The position numbers and the translations under genes are program-made. DNA of 7,638 bases from a bacterium (GTDB lineage: Bacteria > JAHJDO01). The notes under the pieces were generated by a model. It made no database searches. It saw nothing but the letters and a program-made list of their open reading frames with translations, and was not told where the DNA came from. The stretch covers positions 1 through 7,638 of the forward strand of contig DAOVHI010000064.1 in the NCBI GenBank assembly GCA_030671985.1, read 5' to 3'. Positions 1 to 6,347 of this stretch are shown piece by piece (positions within the stretch are counted from its first letter, which is position 1; every line of letters starts with the position of its first letter).

Positions 1-563
1 AGCATGTCTTTTATTTTGCCTAAACAGCTATCCAGAGCATTTTTAATCATTCTCCTTATTCTTCGTTGTGATATATCTTGTGTTAAAGGATAAAAAGGAA
101 CGATTCTTCCTGTATGAATTAGCTCTTCAGTTTCGCTCTCTTTGTCTTTGAAACGTAAAATTTCATAAGACTGGCTGGATATTTGCAATTCCTTGCCGTA
201 TAGCTGAACCTTACCGCTTACAACAATCCTTGTGTCGACCTTGAACTGTTCTTCTAAAAACGGCTGATTAAACCATACTGCGTATATTATGCCCGTGCCG
301 TCGTCAATAGCTGCTTTGAGTACGCTTAAATTTTCCTTTAATTTTCGTACTCCGCTTGTTAGAACTTTTCCACTAACTGTGTACTGCATTCCAACACGGA
401 GCTTTGCAATAGGAGAAAAATCACTTCTATCTTCATACCTGCGCGGAATATAATAAAGAAGGTCTTTGACTGTTTGGATACCAAGACGCTCAAAAAACGC
501 CGTCCTTTTCGGACCAACGCCTTTCATATATTGGATAGAAGTATCCAGCTTAAGCATTGTCAT
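1..563 (-). CDS. recG: ATP-dependent DNA helicase RecG, N-terminal part (cut by window edge)
   Basis: RecG remodels stalled replication forks and branch-migrates Holliday junctions in the cytoplasm. Only the first 187 codons are in the window; the helicase motor lies beyond position 1. What is visible is the wedge region: a helix-hairpin-helix-like start (KGVGPKRTAFFERLGIQTV), then DLLYYIPRRYEDR, an OB-fold-like segment (GKVLTSG ... IDDGTGIIYAVWFNQPFL ... VSGKVQLYGKELQISS), then GRIVPFYPLTQDISQRRIRRMI, which closely matches the conserved RIVPVYP-T--LSQR stretch of RecG. The start is ATG at 563 or the second ATG at 557; an in-frame stop lies five codons upstream. Neither has a convincing Shine-Dalgarno site, and I see no promoter in the 49-nt gap after the DUF5131 gene, so recG may be read by transcription from upstream. 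Family assignment is firm; start is uncertain. Confidence 0.95.
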   Translation of the reverse strand, partial: MTMLKLDTSIQYMKGVGPKRTAFFERLGIQTVKDLLYYIPRRYEDRSDFSPIAKLRVGMQYTVSGKVLTSGVRKLKENLSVLKAAIDDGTGIIYAVWFNQPFLEEQFKVDTRIVVSGKVQLYGKELQISSQSYEILRFKDKESETEELIHTGRIVPFYPLTQDISQRRIRRMIKNALDSCLGKIKDM

Positions 564-612
564 GGTAATAAATATTCATTGAACTTCGTTGGGGAAAAAG
601 GGTGTGTGCCAT

Positions 613-1335
613 TTATCTAGCCTCTACTAACTGAGGCATTTGATCCCAATACTTGCCTTCTAGCTTGCGACCCGTTTTCTTCTTATTTATTCCGCCCCAT
701 TGTTTAAAGAAAAAAGGCACTTTTTGTTTTAAACATTGATCACGAAGATCCGTCACCCACTCAGGATCCATATATCGAGCACCAGGACCTGATTCTCCGC
801 CAACGATTACCCAATCAATATTCTTTAAATTAACTTTGCCTATTGATCCAATAAGCGGTTCGAATGAAACAAACTTTACATTCGCTTCTGTATATTTTAA
901 GCAATCTATCCTATCTTTATACTTGTCGTTCTCAATGCTAACGCCCATCCAAATATTTTTCCCCCAGGTAAGTTCGTCACATAACTCTGCCAAGCGATCC
1001 GCTCTTTTGGTAAGAATCTGAAACGTATGAATAGACGCTTTATTCATTACATCAAAAACTTTTTTAATAAAAGTTTTCGATACCTCGCGATGAAAAAGAT
1101 CGCTCATTGAATTTACAAAAATCGTTTGAGGTTTTCTCCATTTAAGAGGTAATTCAAGCACATGTTCATGACACGCCAACTCAAACCCATTTCGATAATT
1201 CACCTGTCCCATAGCCTGTAGCCTTTTTGCCATTCGTTCGGCATAACAATTCTCACAACCCGGACTAATCTTTGAACATCCAGTCACCGGATTCCACGTT
1301 GACTCTGTCCATTCAATAGAAGATTTTGAAGCCAT
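613..1335 (-). CDS. DUF5131 family protein (phage Gp37/Gp68-like, three-Cys motif)
   Basis: A 240-residue member of the DUF5131 / phage Gp37-Gp68 family, whose biochemical role I do not know to be established. Family landmarks are all present: [20 protein letters not shown] with C20, then C27 and C30 (C-x6-C-x2-C, a cluster that recalls but does not equal the radical-SAM CxxxCxxC), [56 protein letters not shown] and a C-terminal PFFFKQWGG. Length is normal and the gene looks intact. The start ATG lies 2 nt after the TcmP stop, and its AAGGAG ribosome site lies inside the end of the TcmP gene, so the two are probably translationally coupled. A TcmP partner next to this family is an established association. 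A Fe-S or SAM-dependent activity is inference from the cysteines and the partner. Confidence 0.94.
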   Translation of the reverse strand: MASKSSIEWTESTWNPVTGCSKISPGCENCYAERMAKRLQAMGQVNYRNGFELACHEHVLELPLKWRKPQTIFVNSMSDLFHREVSKTFIKKVFDVMNKASIHTFQILTKRADRLAELCDELTWGKNIWMGVSIENDKYKDRIDCLKYTEANVKFVSFEPLIGSIGKVNLKNIDWVIVGGESGPGARYMDPEWVTDLRDQCLKQKVPFFFKQWGGINKKKTGRKLEGKYWDQMPQLVEAR

Positions 1336-1337
1336 AA

Positions 1338-2450
1338 TTATTGCTCCTTATATTTGATAATAGCCAGATCTTTATTCCAGTTGGAATCTGCGATATAAAA
1401 ACCTCTGATTTTATTGCCTGTTTTATACTCAACTTCAATAAGCCCTTGCTTTTGCATATCTTTTAAAATTTCATTTGCATATTTATTGGTAAAACCTTTT
1501 TGAGCTACCACCTCTATAATTTCAACATTTGTCAGTACTTTTTCCTCTTTAATATACCCCTGTAAAAATTGTTTAAGGCGCACAAAATTGTTTGAAAGTG
1601 TTGAAAGATTGAAAAGCGTCGGCTCATTATCTCTTTTTGTCCTCACAGTTACACCATCATTGGCATATTTCCAAACCAATTTATTCATCAATATTGTGCC
1701 TGTTATATGCTTCGTAAGATGAAATAAAGCATTTTTCTTCGCTCCATCGTCCAGCCCAATAGATCTAACATATTTTAAGTTTAGGTATGTCAGTAATCTC
1801 TGTCGTATTGACTCATTAAAATCAGTAATATTTGAATAATCAGCGCAACCTCTATCAGTAAAGTTTTCCAAAAACTGTTTAAGCGCTACAACGTCATCTG
1901 CACAACTCACGAAACGATATGAATGAAACGTAGGTAAAAACAACAAAACTTCTGAAGATGGTGTATCAATTAACGTCTTAACATCATCAATAGTCACATC
2001 ACTATAAGTAAAAGGATCCAAAAAGAAAAACTTCGGCTCAGTGACTTTTCCAAAGACATTAATCGTCTTGCTAAGAATCGAATCAAATTTCTCACACAAA
2101 GGTCCAACAATTTTGATTTCGACTGGATAGTTACGCTGTTTTAATGATTCACTTAAATTATCTACATGCTTCTTGTTCATATCGCTAAAAACAACAAAAA
2201 CTTCGGGATCTTGCCACTTCTTCCTAAGCATTGGACTTTCAAGCATGCTTTTTGCGGCATCCAAGAGAATAAGTGGACTTCCGTCTTGATCCCCATTTTT
2301 CCCGGGACCGCAAAAAAAATCAGCAATAAAACATTTACCAAATTGCATCAGAACTTTTGGTAAATAATTTTTAAGATACTGTTGATAAATCAGTATTTTT
2401 GAAGCAGTCAAATCAGATTGTTCATCAAAAAACTTATTATGTCTCTTCAT
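1338..2450 (-). CDS. tcmP: Three-Cys-motif partner protein TcmP
   Basis: A 370-residue protein of the TcmP family, defined by its habit of sitting next to DUF5131/Gp37 three-Cys proteins, exactly as here. The N-terminal half looks like a SAM-dependent methyltransferase fold: IADFFCGPG at residues 42-50 (motif I-like, glycine rich), [10 protein letters not shown] at 57-66, VVFSDMN at 86-92 (acidic strand end) and [10 protein letters not shown] at 142-151, which resembles the catalytic-loop position. Residues about 301-355 read as a winged helix ([20 protein letters not shown], then [14 protein letters not shown]), suggesting DNA binding. The start ATG overlaps the stop of the zinc-ribbon gene in ATGA, with GCGGAG just upstream. 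The function of the family is unknown to me; modification of nucleic acid together with the DUF5131 partner is an inference. The gene looks intact. Confidence 0.88.
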   Translation of the reverse strand: MKRHNKFFDEQSDLTASKILIYQQYLKNYLPKVLMQFGKCFIADFFCGPGKNGDQDGSPLILLDAAKSMLESPMLRKKWQDPEVFVVFSDMNKKHVDNLSESLKQRNYPVEIKIVGPLCEKFDSILSKTINVFGKVTEPKFFFLDPFTYSDVTIDDVKTLIDTPSSEVLLFLPTFHSYRFVSCADDVVALKQFLENFTDRGCADYSNITDFNESIRQRLLTYLNLKYVRSIGLDDGAKKNALFHLTKHITGTILMNKLVWKYANDGVTVRTKRDNEPTLFNLSTLSNNFVRLKQFLQGYIKEEKVLTNVEIIEVVAQKGFTNKYANEILKDMQKQGLIEVEYKTGNKIRGFYIADSNWNKDLAIIKYKEQ

Positions 2451-2656
2451 CTCCGCTCTTCTGCAGTAAGTTCACAATGTTCTGTGGCATGAACCCATAT
2501 TTTATAATCACAGCTATTGCATATATAAACATCTAAATCTGACAATATTTTATTGTCTTCGTCAATGTCAGACATGATAGAAGTCTCTAGCCCATCATAT
2601 TCCATAATCTCCCCACATTTGCAAATGTGTTCTTCTAAAGATATTTTATTGCTCAT
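2447..2656 (-). CDS. Small zinc-ribbon protein, unknown function
   Basis: A 69-residue acidic protein that I do not recognise as a named family. It has two cysteine pairs, C12-x-C14 (ICKCGEIM) and C46-x2-C49 (YICNSCDYKIW), spaced as in a zinc ribbon, with an acidic linker (SDIDEDNK) between them. No signal peptide or membrane segment is visible. It is supported as a real gene by its position: it begins 4 nt after the stop of the nuclease gene, has a GGGAG ribosome site in the end of that gene, and overlaps the TcmP start by 4 nt. Such a small Zn protein inside a nuclease/methyltransferase operon could be a nucleic-acid-binding accessory subunit or a regulator; that is inference. Confidence 0.72.
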   Translation of the reverse strand: MSNKISLEEHICKCGEIMEYDGLETSIMSDIDEDNKILSDLDVYICNSCDYKIWVHATEHCELTAEERR

Positions 2657-2660
2657 AACT

Positions 2661-3585
2661 TTATCTCCCTTTAAAATTCATTCCTGCATCGGTTAGTCTA
2701 AACAAGCCAGAATAAGAAGATTTTCTTTCAAAATAATATCTATTGTATTTGCCTTTCCAGCCAACTAAATCACCATATATTGCTCTTCTAATATTCGCAT
2801 CAATGTTGACAACACCAGTAAAATCCACTCCATGTTTTTTTAATTCATTTTTCCCATACTCATAAATATCCTGTAAGTGTACATATCCGTCTCTAGTTTT
2901 TGGCAACTCTTTTGCTGCATCTATTACTAATCGTCTCAAGGTAGGTCTGGTGCCGGGAAGCATTTCTTCAACTTCTTGTAATTTTTTTATTTCGGCTTTA
3001 GTTTCTTCTTTTATAAATGCTTTTTCGTGATGAGTAAGTACTGTTTTGTAAATTTTTTTGTATCCTTCAATGTATTCACAACTGGGTTCAAACACCGTTT
3101 CTTGCAACCTCATCTTTAAATAAAAATTAATCAACTGCAATATCTCGCTTTCTGTTTCTATTCCCTTAAGAACAATATTTAGCTCAATATTTTTAGACAA
3201 TCCACCTGCTGTCAAATTAGAAGAACCTACAACAGAAGTAACTTTACCTTCTTTATTCTTAATAATATATAATTTAGGATGGAAAATGGAAAAAATTGTT
3301 CTTATTAGGTTCACTAAAACAAAATAATTTCATACCAGTATAGAATTCCTGAAGTTTTTTTAATTCAAATAAAGAATCAGGATCTGTTGTTCGAAAATCA
3401 AGACCAACTAAAAATTCAACTTTTCCCTTATTTTTTAGAATGTTTTCTATGTTGGATTTTAGCATGGAGAGTCCGGAGAGTTTTAAAAATGCTACAGAAA
3501 ATTTTAAATCATTTGCATCATTAAGAGAACTTTTTAGAACATCTACCAGTTTTGTATTCTCATTTTCTACAATTGCAATTTGCAT
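2661..3585 (-). pseudogene. PLD-type (HKD) restriction-like nuclease, split by a +1 frameshift
   Basis: The first frame (ATG at 3585, AAGGA upstream) gives 103 residues with SVAFLKLSGLSML and VEFLVGLDFRTTDPDSLFEL, then runs into HFPS-stop. The next frame continues with FHPKLYII ... SVVGSSNLTAGGLSKNIELN, a single HxK...GSxN HKD motif of phospholipase D-type nucleases (as in BfiI and NgoFVII, which work as dimers). Leaving out one base of the six-base A run at 3290-3295 (T run in the mRNA) joins the frames into about 307 residues with H102, K104, S121 and N123. The C-terminal third (about residues 220-307) looks like a helical or winged DNA-binding part ending RLTDAGMNFKGR. Neither half alone would carry a complete nuclease domain. 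The break could be a real mutation, a sequencing error in a homopolymer, or slippage. The gene sits 14 nt after the methyltransferase remnant and 4 nt before the zinc-ribbon gene. The target is unknown. Confidence 0.85.
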
Positions 3586-3599
3586 AAAATTTTCCTTTT

Positions 3600-3686
3600 T
3601 TATTTCTCATACTCATTTATGCCTGTTTTGGCTACGCCTTCGCTGATAAAATCAAGCAGTTTAGTCTTGCAACCATAATATCTCAT
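3600..3686 (-). pseudogene. Remnant of a D12-class adenine-N6 DNA methyltransferase N-terminus
   Basis: A 28-codon frame with its own ATG and a good AGAGGA ribosome site 7 nt upstream, starting 11 nt after the lexA stop. It reads MRYYGCKTKLLDFISEGV and ends GINEYEK-stop. The R-Y-x-G-x-K-x-x-L-x-x-F-I pattern is the conserved start of D12-class (Dam-like) adenine methyltransferases, where the GxK stretch contacts the SAM pocket. The FxGxG and DPPY motifs that must follow are absent; the next gene starts 14 nt on. I therefore read it as the head of a methyltransferase whose body has been deleted. With so few residues the match could be chance, and a genuine small peptide cannot be excluded. Confidence 0.55.
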
Positions 3687-3697
3687 ACAGTATTCCT

Positions 3698-4366
3698 CTA
3701 AATTTTCCTTATTACACCTTCTACTTTGCCAACTATTGTAACATTGCTTTTTTTTGGATCAATAATTAACGACTTCATTGTATCATTCTCAGGTTGTAAT
3801 CTTATCTTATTTTTATCTCTATAAAACCTTTTAACTGTTGCCTCGTCTTCTATTAACGCAACTACAATTTCTCCCTGCTCTGCCGTTGGTTGTTGACGAA
3901 CTAAAACAAAATCACCATCAAGAATACCAGCATTGATCATACTTGTACCTCTAATTCTTAAAGCAAAAATTCCTTTGGGATTTCTCGCAATAGATTTATC
4001 AACGAATAATGTTCCTTCAACATTTTCTTTAGCAAGTATAGGACTTCCAGCTGAAACGCTTCCTACTATGGGTACCTCTGAAACCTTATCGTTGGTGCTA
4101 TTGACATTATTTTTTCCTGATACAATATGTGTTAATATTTTAATTCCTCTTGACTTATGTGGACGGCGAGAAATATAACCTTTACGCTCAATAGCTTCAA
4201 GATGATCCTTAACAGCGTTAGGGGATTTAAAGGAAAATTCCTCTTGGATTTCAGGAATTGAGGGCGGATATCCAAATCTTTCTATGTTAAAAAGAAGGAA
4301 TTTAAATATTTTATTTTGACGCTCTGTGAGTAACGAACTCTTTGATTTTTTATTCGCAATCCTCAT
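3698..4366 (-). CDS. lexA: SOS response repressor LexA
   Basis: LexA represses DNA-damage genes and cleaves itself when RecA filaments form. From the ATG at 4366 the protein is 222 residues. The winged-helix DNA-binding domain (LTERQNKIFKFLL to HKSRGIKIL) has the recognition helix SPNAVKDHLEAIERKG, very close to the E. coli SPNAAEEHLKALARKG. The S24 peptidase domain follows: cleavage site Ala106-Gly107 in GSVSAGSP, Ser142 in RGTSMINAGILDGD and Lys179 in EATVKRF, with the Ser-Lys spacing of 37 seen in E. coli. The frame can be extended two codons to a GTG at 4372, but the promoter predicts a transcript start near 4368, so the ATG at 4366 is preferred. No upstream Shine-Dalgarno site exists. 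It heads the operon that continues into the nuclease/TcmP/DUF5131 genes. Confidence 0.96.
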   Translation of the reverse strand: MRIANKKSKSSLLTERQNKIFKFLLFNIERFGYPPSIPEIQEEFSFKSPNAVKDHLEAIERKGYISRRPHKSRGIKILTHIVSGKNNVNSTNDKVSEVPIVGSVSAGSPILAKENVEGTLFVDKSIARNPKGIFALRIRGTSMINAGILDGDFVLVRQQPTAEQGEIVVALIEDEATVKRFYRDKNKIRLQPENDTMKSLIIDPKKSNVTIVGKVEGVIRKI

Positions 4367-4374
4367 TCGCACAA

Positions 4375-4403
4375 ATGATACTGTAATAATTTACAGTTGT
4401 CAA
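4375..4403 (-). promoter_or_regulatory. Sigma70-type lexA promoter with SOS box in the spacer
   Basis: Read on the minus strand: TTGACA (4403-4398), a 17-nt spacer (4397-4381), then TATCAT (4380-4375). The -35 is a perfect consensus and the spacing is optimal. The predicted transcript start is near 4368, only about two bases before the lexA ATG at 4366, so the message would be leaderless or nearly so. The spacer is almost entirely occupied by the SOS box listed separately, so bound LexA would block RNA polymerase directly. Confidence 0.85.
4379..4398. promoter_or_regulatory. LexA operator (E. coli-type SOS box)
   Basis: The plus strand has TACTGTAATAATTTACAGTT. It fits CTGT-N8-ACAG exactly (4381-4396) with an all-A/T centre, and ACTGTAA/TTACAGT are perfect 7-base inverted arms around TAAT. 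This is the gammaproteobacterial SOS box rather than the GAAC-type of Firmicutes. It agrees with the E. coli-like recognition helix of the adjacent LexA and implies autoregulation. I found no second full box in the window. Confidence 0.9.
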
Positions 4404-4512
4404 CTATTTTTGTGCTATCCAATTATTCCTTTATTAAAAGCGAAAAACTCAAACCATAAGAGAAAAAAACGGAATTTCTTAATTTAATCAAAGAATGACG
4501 AAGCAATGATAT
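4404..4512. other. Gap between the DUF1844 gene and the lexA promoter
   Basis: About 110 AT-rich bases. There is a seven-base homopolymer run (A on the plus strand, T in the leftward transcript) near 4464-4470, but I see no GC-rich stem in front of it, so I do not call an intrinsic terminator. Transcripts of the sulfatase/DUF1844 operon might read through into lexA. No small ORF with a ribosome site stands out. Confidence 0.4.
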
Positions 4513-4875
4513 TTACTCAGGTAGTTTACCTGCCTCTACATACTTCATTCGTAAGTCGTATAGGATGTTGTCTATTAATCTGGATTCCTCACTGGTGAGA
4601 TTGCCTTTTGTTTTTTCTTGGATCATCGCTATAATATCTATCGTATATTTAGCTCCATCTAAATTCTTTTCTTCCTTCTTTGTAATGGGATTTGGGTATA
4701 TCCCCAAACTCATCATTGCCTGCATGCTGAGACTGGTTATAAACATCATGAAATTCACCTCTAGTGGAGGCATCTTAAATTCTTTTTTCTTGTCCTCTGC
4801 TACCTTCTCTTTCCAGTTCTTATCTTCCTTTTTTGTATTGAATTTTATATCTTGTTTCTTCTTTTCTTTGCCCAT
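4513..4875 (-). CDS. DUF1844 domain protein
   Basis: A 120-residue protein. The first 35 residues are strongly charged and lysine rich (KEKKKQ ... EDKKKEFK) and look disordered. The rest is the DUF1844 domain: PPLEVNFMMFITSLSMQAMMSLG, PNPITKKEEKNLDGAKYTIDII, MIQEKTKGNLTSEESRLID and LYDLRMKYVE, which match the family pattern of an F--FI-SL--QA---LG segment followed by KTKGNLT-EE and DLR--YV. The role of this domain is not known to me. Start ATG is set by a strong GGAGG (4885-4881) 5 nt upstream. It begins 17 nt after the stop of the sulfatase-like gene and is surely cotranscribed with it. No signal peptide is seen, so it is probably cytoplasmic; the hydrophobic Met-rich helix could be membrane-peripheral. 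Confidence 0.9.
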   Translation of the reverse strand: MGKEKKKQDIKFNTKKEDKNWKEKVAEDKKKEFKMPPLEVNFMMFITSLSMQAMMSLGIYPNPITKKEEKNLDGAKYTIDIIAMIQEKTKGNLTSEESRLIDNILYDLRMKYVEAGKLPE

Positions 4876-4892
4876 ATCAACCTCCAGTTATA

Positions 4893-6188
4893 TTACTTAT
4901 TTAACAAAAAAGACGGCTTCTTAATCCAGTTATGCAACTTGTCTTTAAACTGGTTTGCCACATCAGGCATATCATAGATTAAGTTGCGCTTTTCTCCGGG
5001 ATCATTCTTCAAATTATATAGTTCATAGCTGCATTTATCTTTATTGTTTGGATCATAATTATATATGAGTTTCATTTTTGGTGTTCTTATAGCGTATATC
5101 TTTCTTTCATCTCCCTGCAGAGCCTGCCAGCCGCAAGGAGTTGTTTCCAGATATGCCTCTTCTTTAAAATCCGCATTGTCCCCTTTTGTAAGCGGCATAA
5201 GAGAATGTCCTTCTGTCTCTTTTGGCGTCTCAAATCCCATAATATCAAACAGTGTCGGCATGACATCGGTTAAAGAAACCTGGGTTTCAACCACTTTTCC
5301 CTCTGGAAGCGCTTTTGGATATCTTATTATTAAAGGCACCTTTACAACTTCGTCATACAAAGTGCCGGCAAGCGAGCACGACGAATGTCCTACGGAACCT
5401 CTCTCGCCTATTTCTTCCCCGTGATCTGCGGTTAGAACAACCATTGTGTCATCCAGAATCCCTAATTCTTCCAACTTCCTTATATATCCTTCTATTTCCT
5501 CATCCTGAGATCTTATTTCTCCGTCATATAAAGCCATAATAGCAGATTTGTCTTCTTCCAGAAAAGTCATTGGGCCTGCGCTTCGCGGATGTGTTGCCGG
5601 TTCTAGAATCCCCTCTGCCTGCTGTTGTTCAAACTTACTCACAAGACCCGGTTTATGTATGATCATTGTGCTTTTTACAATTCTAAGTTTTTCTTTTGTT
5701 GACTCGCTAATTGTCGATTCTTCAGGCATAAACATAGCGTCATAAGGCGATTTTGGATTATATGGAAGATGAGTTTGATAGGGAGCCCACCACAGAAAAA
5801 ATTTATCATTTTTGTATTTTCCAATTGCATTCTTCAAATCCTTTACTTCTACGTATTTTAATCCTGCATACATCCATTGATCACAGCCTGCTGTTATATA
5901 TTCGTTCTCCTTAAGTATCTCAAAAGGCTGTTTCCATTTCTTCCACAATTTTCCCTTAATCCACACATCATATGTTTTTGGACCATCTACCCCATGAGTA
6001 ATTGGATCCAGGCCAGTAAACATAGAGACCATAGCAGGCATTGTATGGGAAGCAGTGCTCACTGCATTCTTGAAAAGAATGCCCTCTTTTGCCAATTTAT
6101 CGATATATGGACTTGTTTTCTTGGGATAACTGTAACAACCTAAATTAGCAGATCTGAGAGCATCAGGCACAATCATTAACACATTCAT
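4893..6188 (-). CDS. Sulfatase-like alkaline phosphatase superfamily hydrolase (Thr nucleophile)
   Basis: A PF00884-type enzyme of 431 residues from the ATG at 6188 (AAAGGT just upstream); a GTG at 6203 would add five residues but has no ribosome site. Visible landmarks, numbered from the ATG: metal-binding Asp9 in IVPDALRSANLGCYSY, the nucleophile region ASHTMPAMVSMFTGLDP with Thr49, HLPYNP with His140, VLTADHGEEIGERGSVGHSS with Asp255-His256 and His268, YDEVVKVPLIIRYP, and the C-terminal ELYNLKNDPGEKRNL. True sulfatases need Cys or Ser (C/S-x-P-x-R) for conversion to formylglycine. Here the position reads T-M-P-A-M, as in phosphatase or phosphotransferase branches, so sulfatase activity is doubtful. 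There is no signal peptide or membrane segment, so the enzyme is cytoplasmic. First gene of an operon with DUF1844. The substrate is unknown. Confidence 0.9.
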   Translation of the reverse strand: MNVLMIVPDALRSANLGCYSYPKKTSPYIDKLAKEGILFKNAVSTASHTMPAMVSMFTGLDPITHGVDGPKTYDVWIKGKLWKKWKQPFEILKENEYITAGCDQWMYAGLKYVEVKDLKNAIGKYKNDKFFLWWAPYQTHLPYNPKSPYDAMFMPEESTISESTKEKLRIVKSTMIIHKPGLVSKFEQQQAEGILEPATHPRSAGPMTFLEEDKSAIMALYDGEIRSQDEEIEGYIRKLEELGILDDTMVVLTADHGEEIGERGSVGHSSCSLAGTLYDEVVKVPLIIRYPKALPEGKVVETQVSLTDVMPTLFDIMGFETPKETEGHSLMPLTKGDNADFKEEAYLETTPCGWQALQGDERKIYAIRTPKMKLIYNYDPNNKDKCSYELYNLKNDPGEKRNLIYDMPDVANQFKDKLHNWIKKPSFLLNK

Positions 6189-6222
6189 TTTACCTTTTCC
6201 CACATATGATTTAACTGTGTGA

Positions 6223-6250
6223 ATATTATACTTTTCTCTAATCTTGTCAA
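6223..6250 (-). promoter_or_regulatory. Probable promoter of the sulfatase-like/DUF1844 operon
   Basis: On the minus strand a perfect TTGACA (6250-6245) is followed by 16 nt and TAATAT (6228-6223); the better hexamer TATAAT at 6230-6225 would leave only a 14-nt spacer. Either way the transcript would start near 6216, about 28 nt before the ATG at 6188. Sequence match only. Confidence 0.6.
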
Positions 6251-6285
6251 GCTTAGCTTTGGAGTAAAATCGGGTAAAAAATTAT

Positions 6286-6315
6286 TTGGAGTAAGAAGAC
6301 CAAACATGTTATACT
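6286..6315 (+). promoter_or_regulatory. Probable gyrA promoter
   Basis: TTGGAG (6286-6291), an 18-nt spacer and TATACT (6310-6315). The -10 is close to consensus and the -35 matches at 4 of 6. The transcript would start near 6322, leaving a leader of about 26 nt before the ATG at 6348. It points away from the sulfatase promoter, with about 35 nt between the two elements. Confidence 0.55.
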
Positions 6316-6347
6316 TCGAACTTGAGTGAAGAACCATGGGAGAAAGA

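Noticed and set aside
564-612. Gap between the DUF5131 gene and recG examined for an attachment site or terminator
   Set aside because: There are only weak short inverted repeats (e.g. TTCATTGAA), and no matching repeat was found near lexA that would mark an insertion boundary.
2377-2395. TACTG-N9-CAGTA inverted repeat resembling a second SOS box
   Set aside because: The spacing is one base short of TACTG-N10-CAGTA, and it lies inside the TcmP coding region away from any start.
3667-3691. TACTGTAT half-site ahead of the methyltransferase remnant
   Set aside because: The second half (ACAG at the correct distance) is missing, so it is only half an operator.
4460-4475. Poly-A/T run as an intrinsic terminator for the DUF1844 operon
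   Set aside because: There is no GC-rich hairpin immediately before the T run in the leftward transcript.
4565-4924. Plus-strand frame of 119 codons with a hydrophobic, membrane-like translation
   Set aside because: It is the complement of the DUF1844 gene; the Phe/Ser/Leu-rich look comes from the antisense of Lys/Glu codons, and there is no ribosome site.
5065-6143. Plus-strand open frames within the sulfatase-like gene
   Set aside because: They are antisense shadows of a gene with clear family motifs over its whole length.
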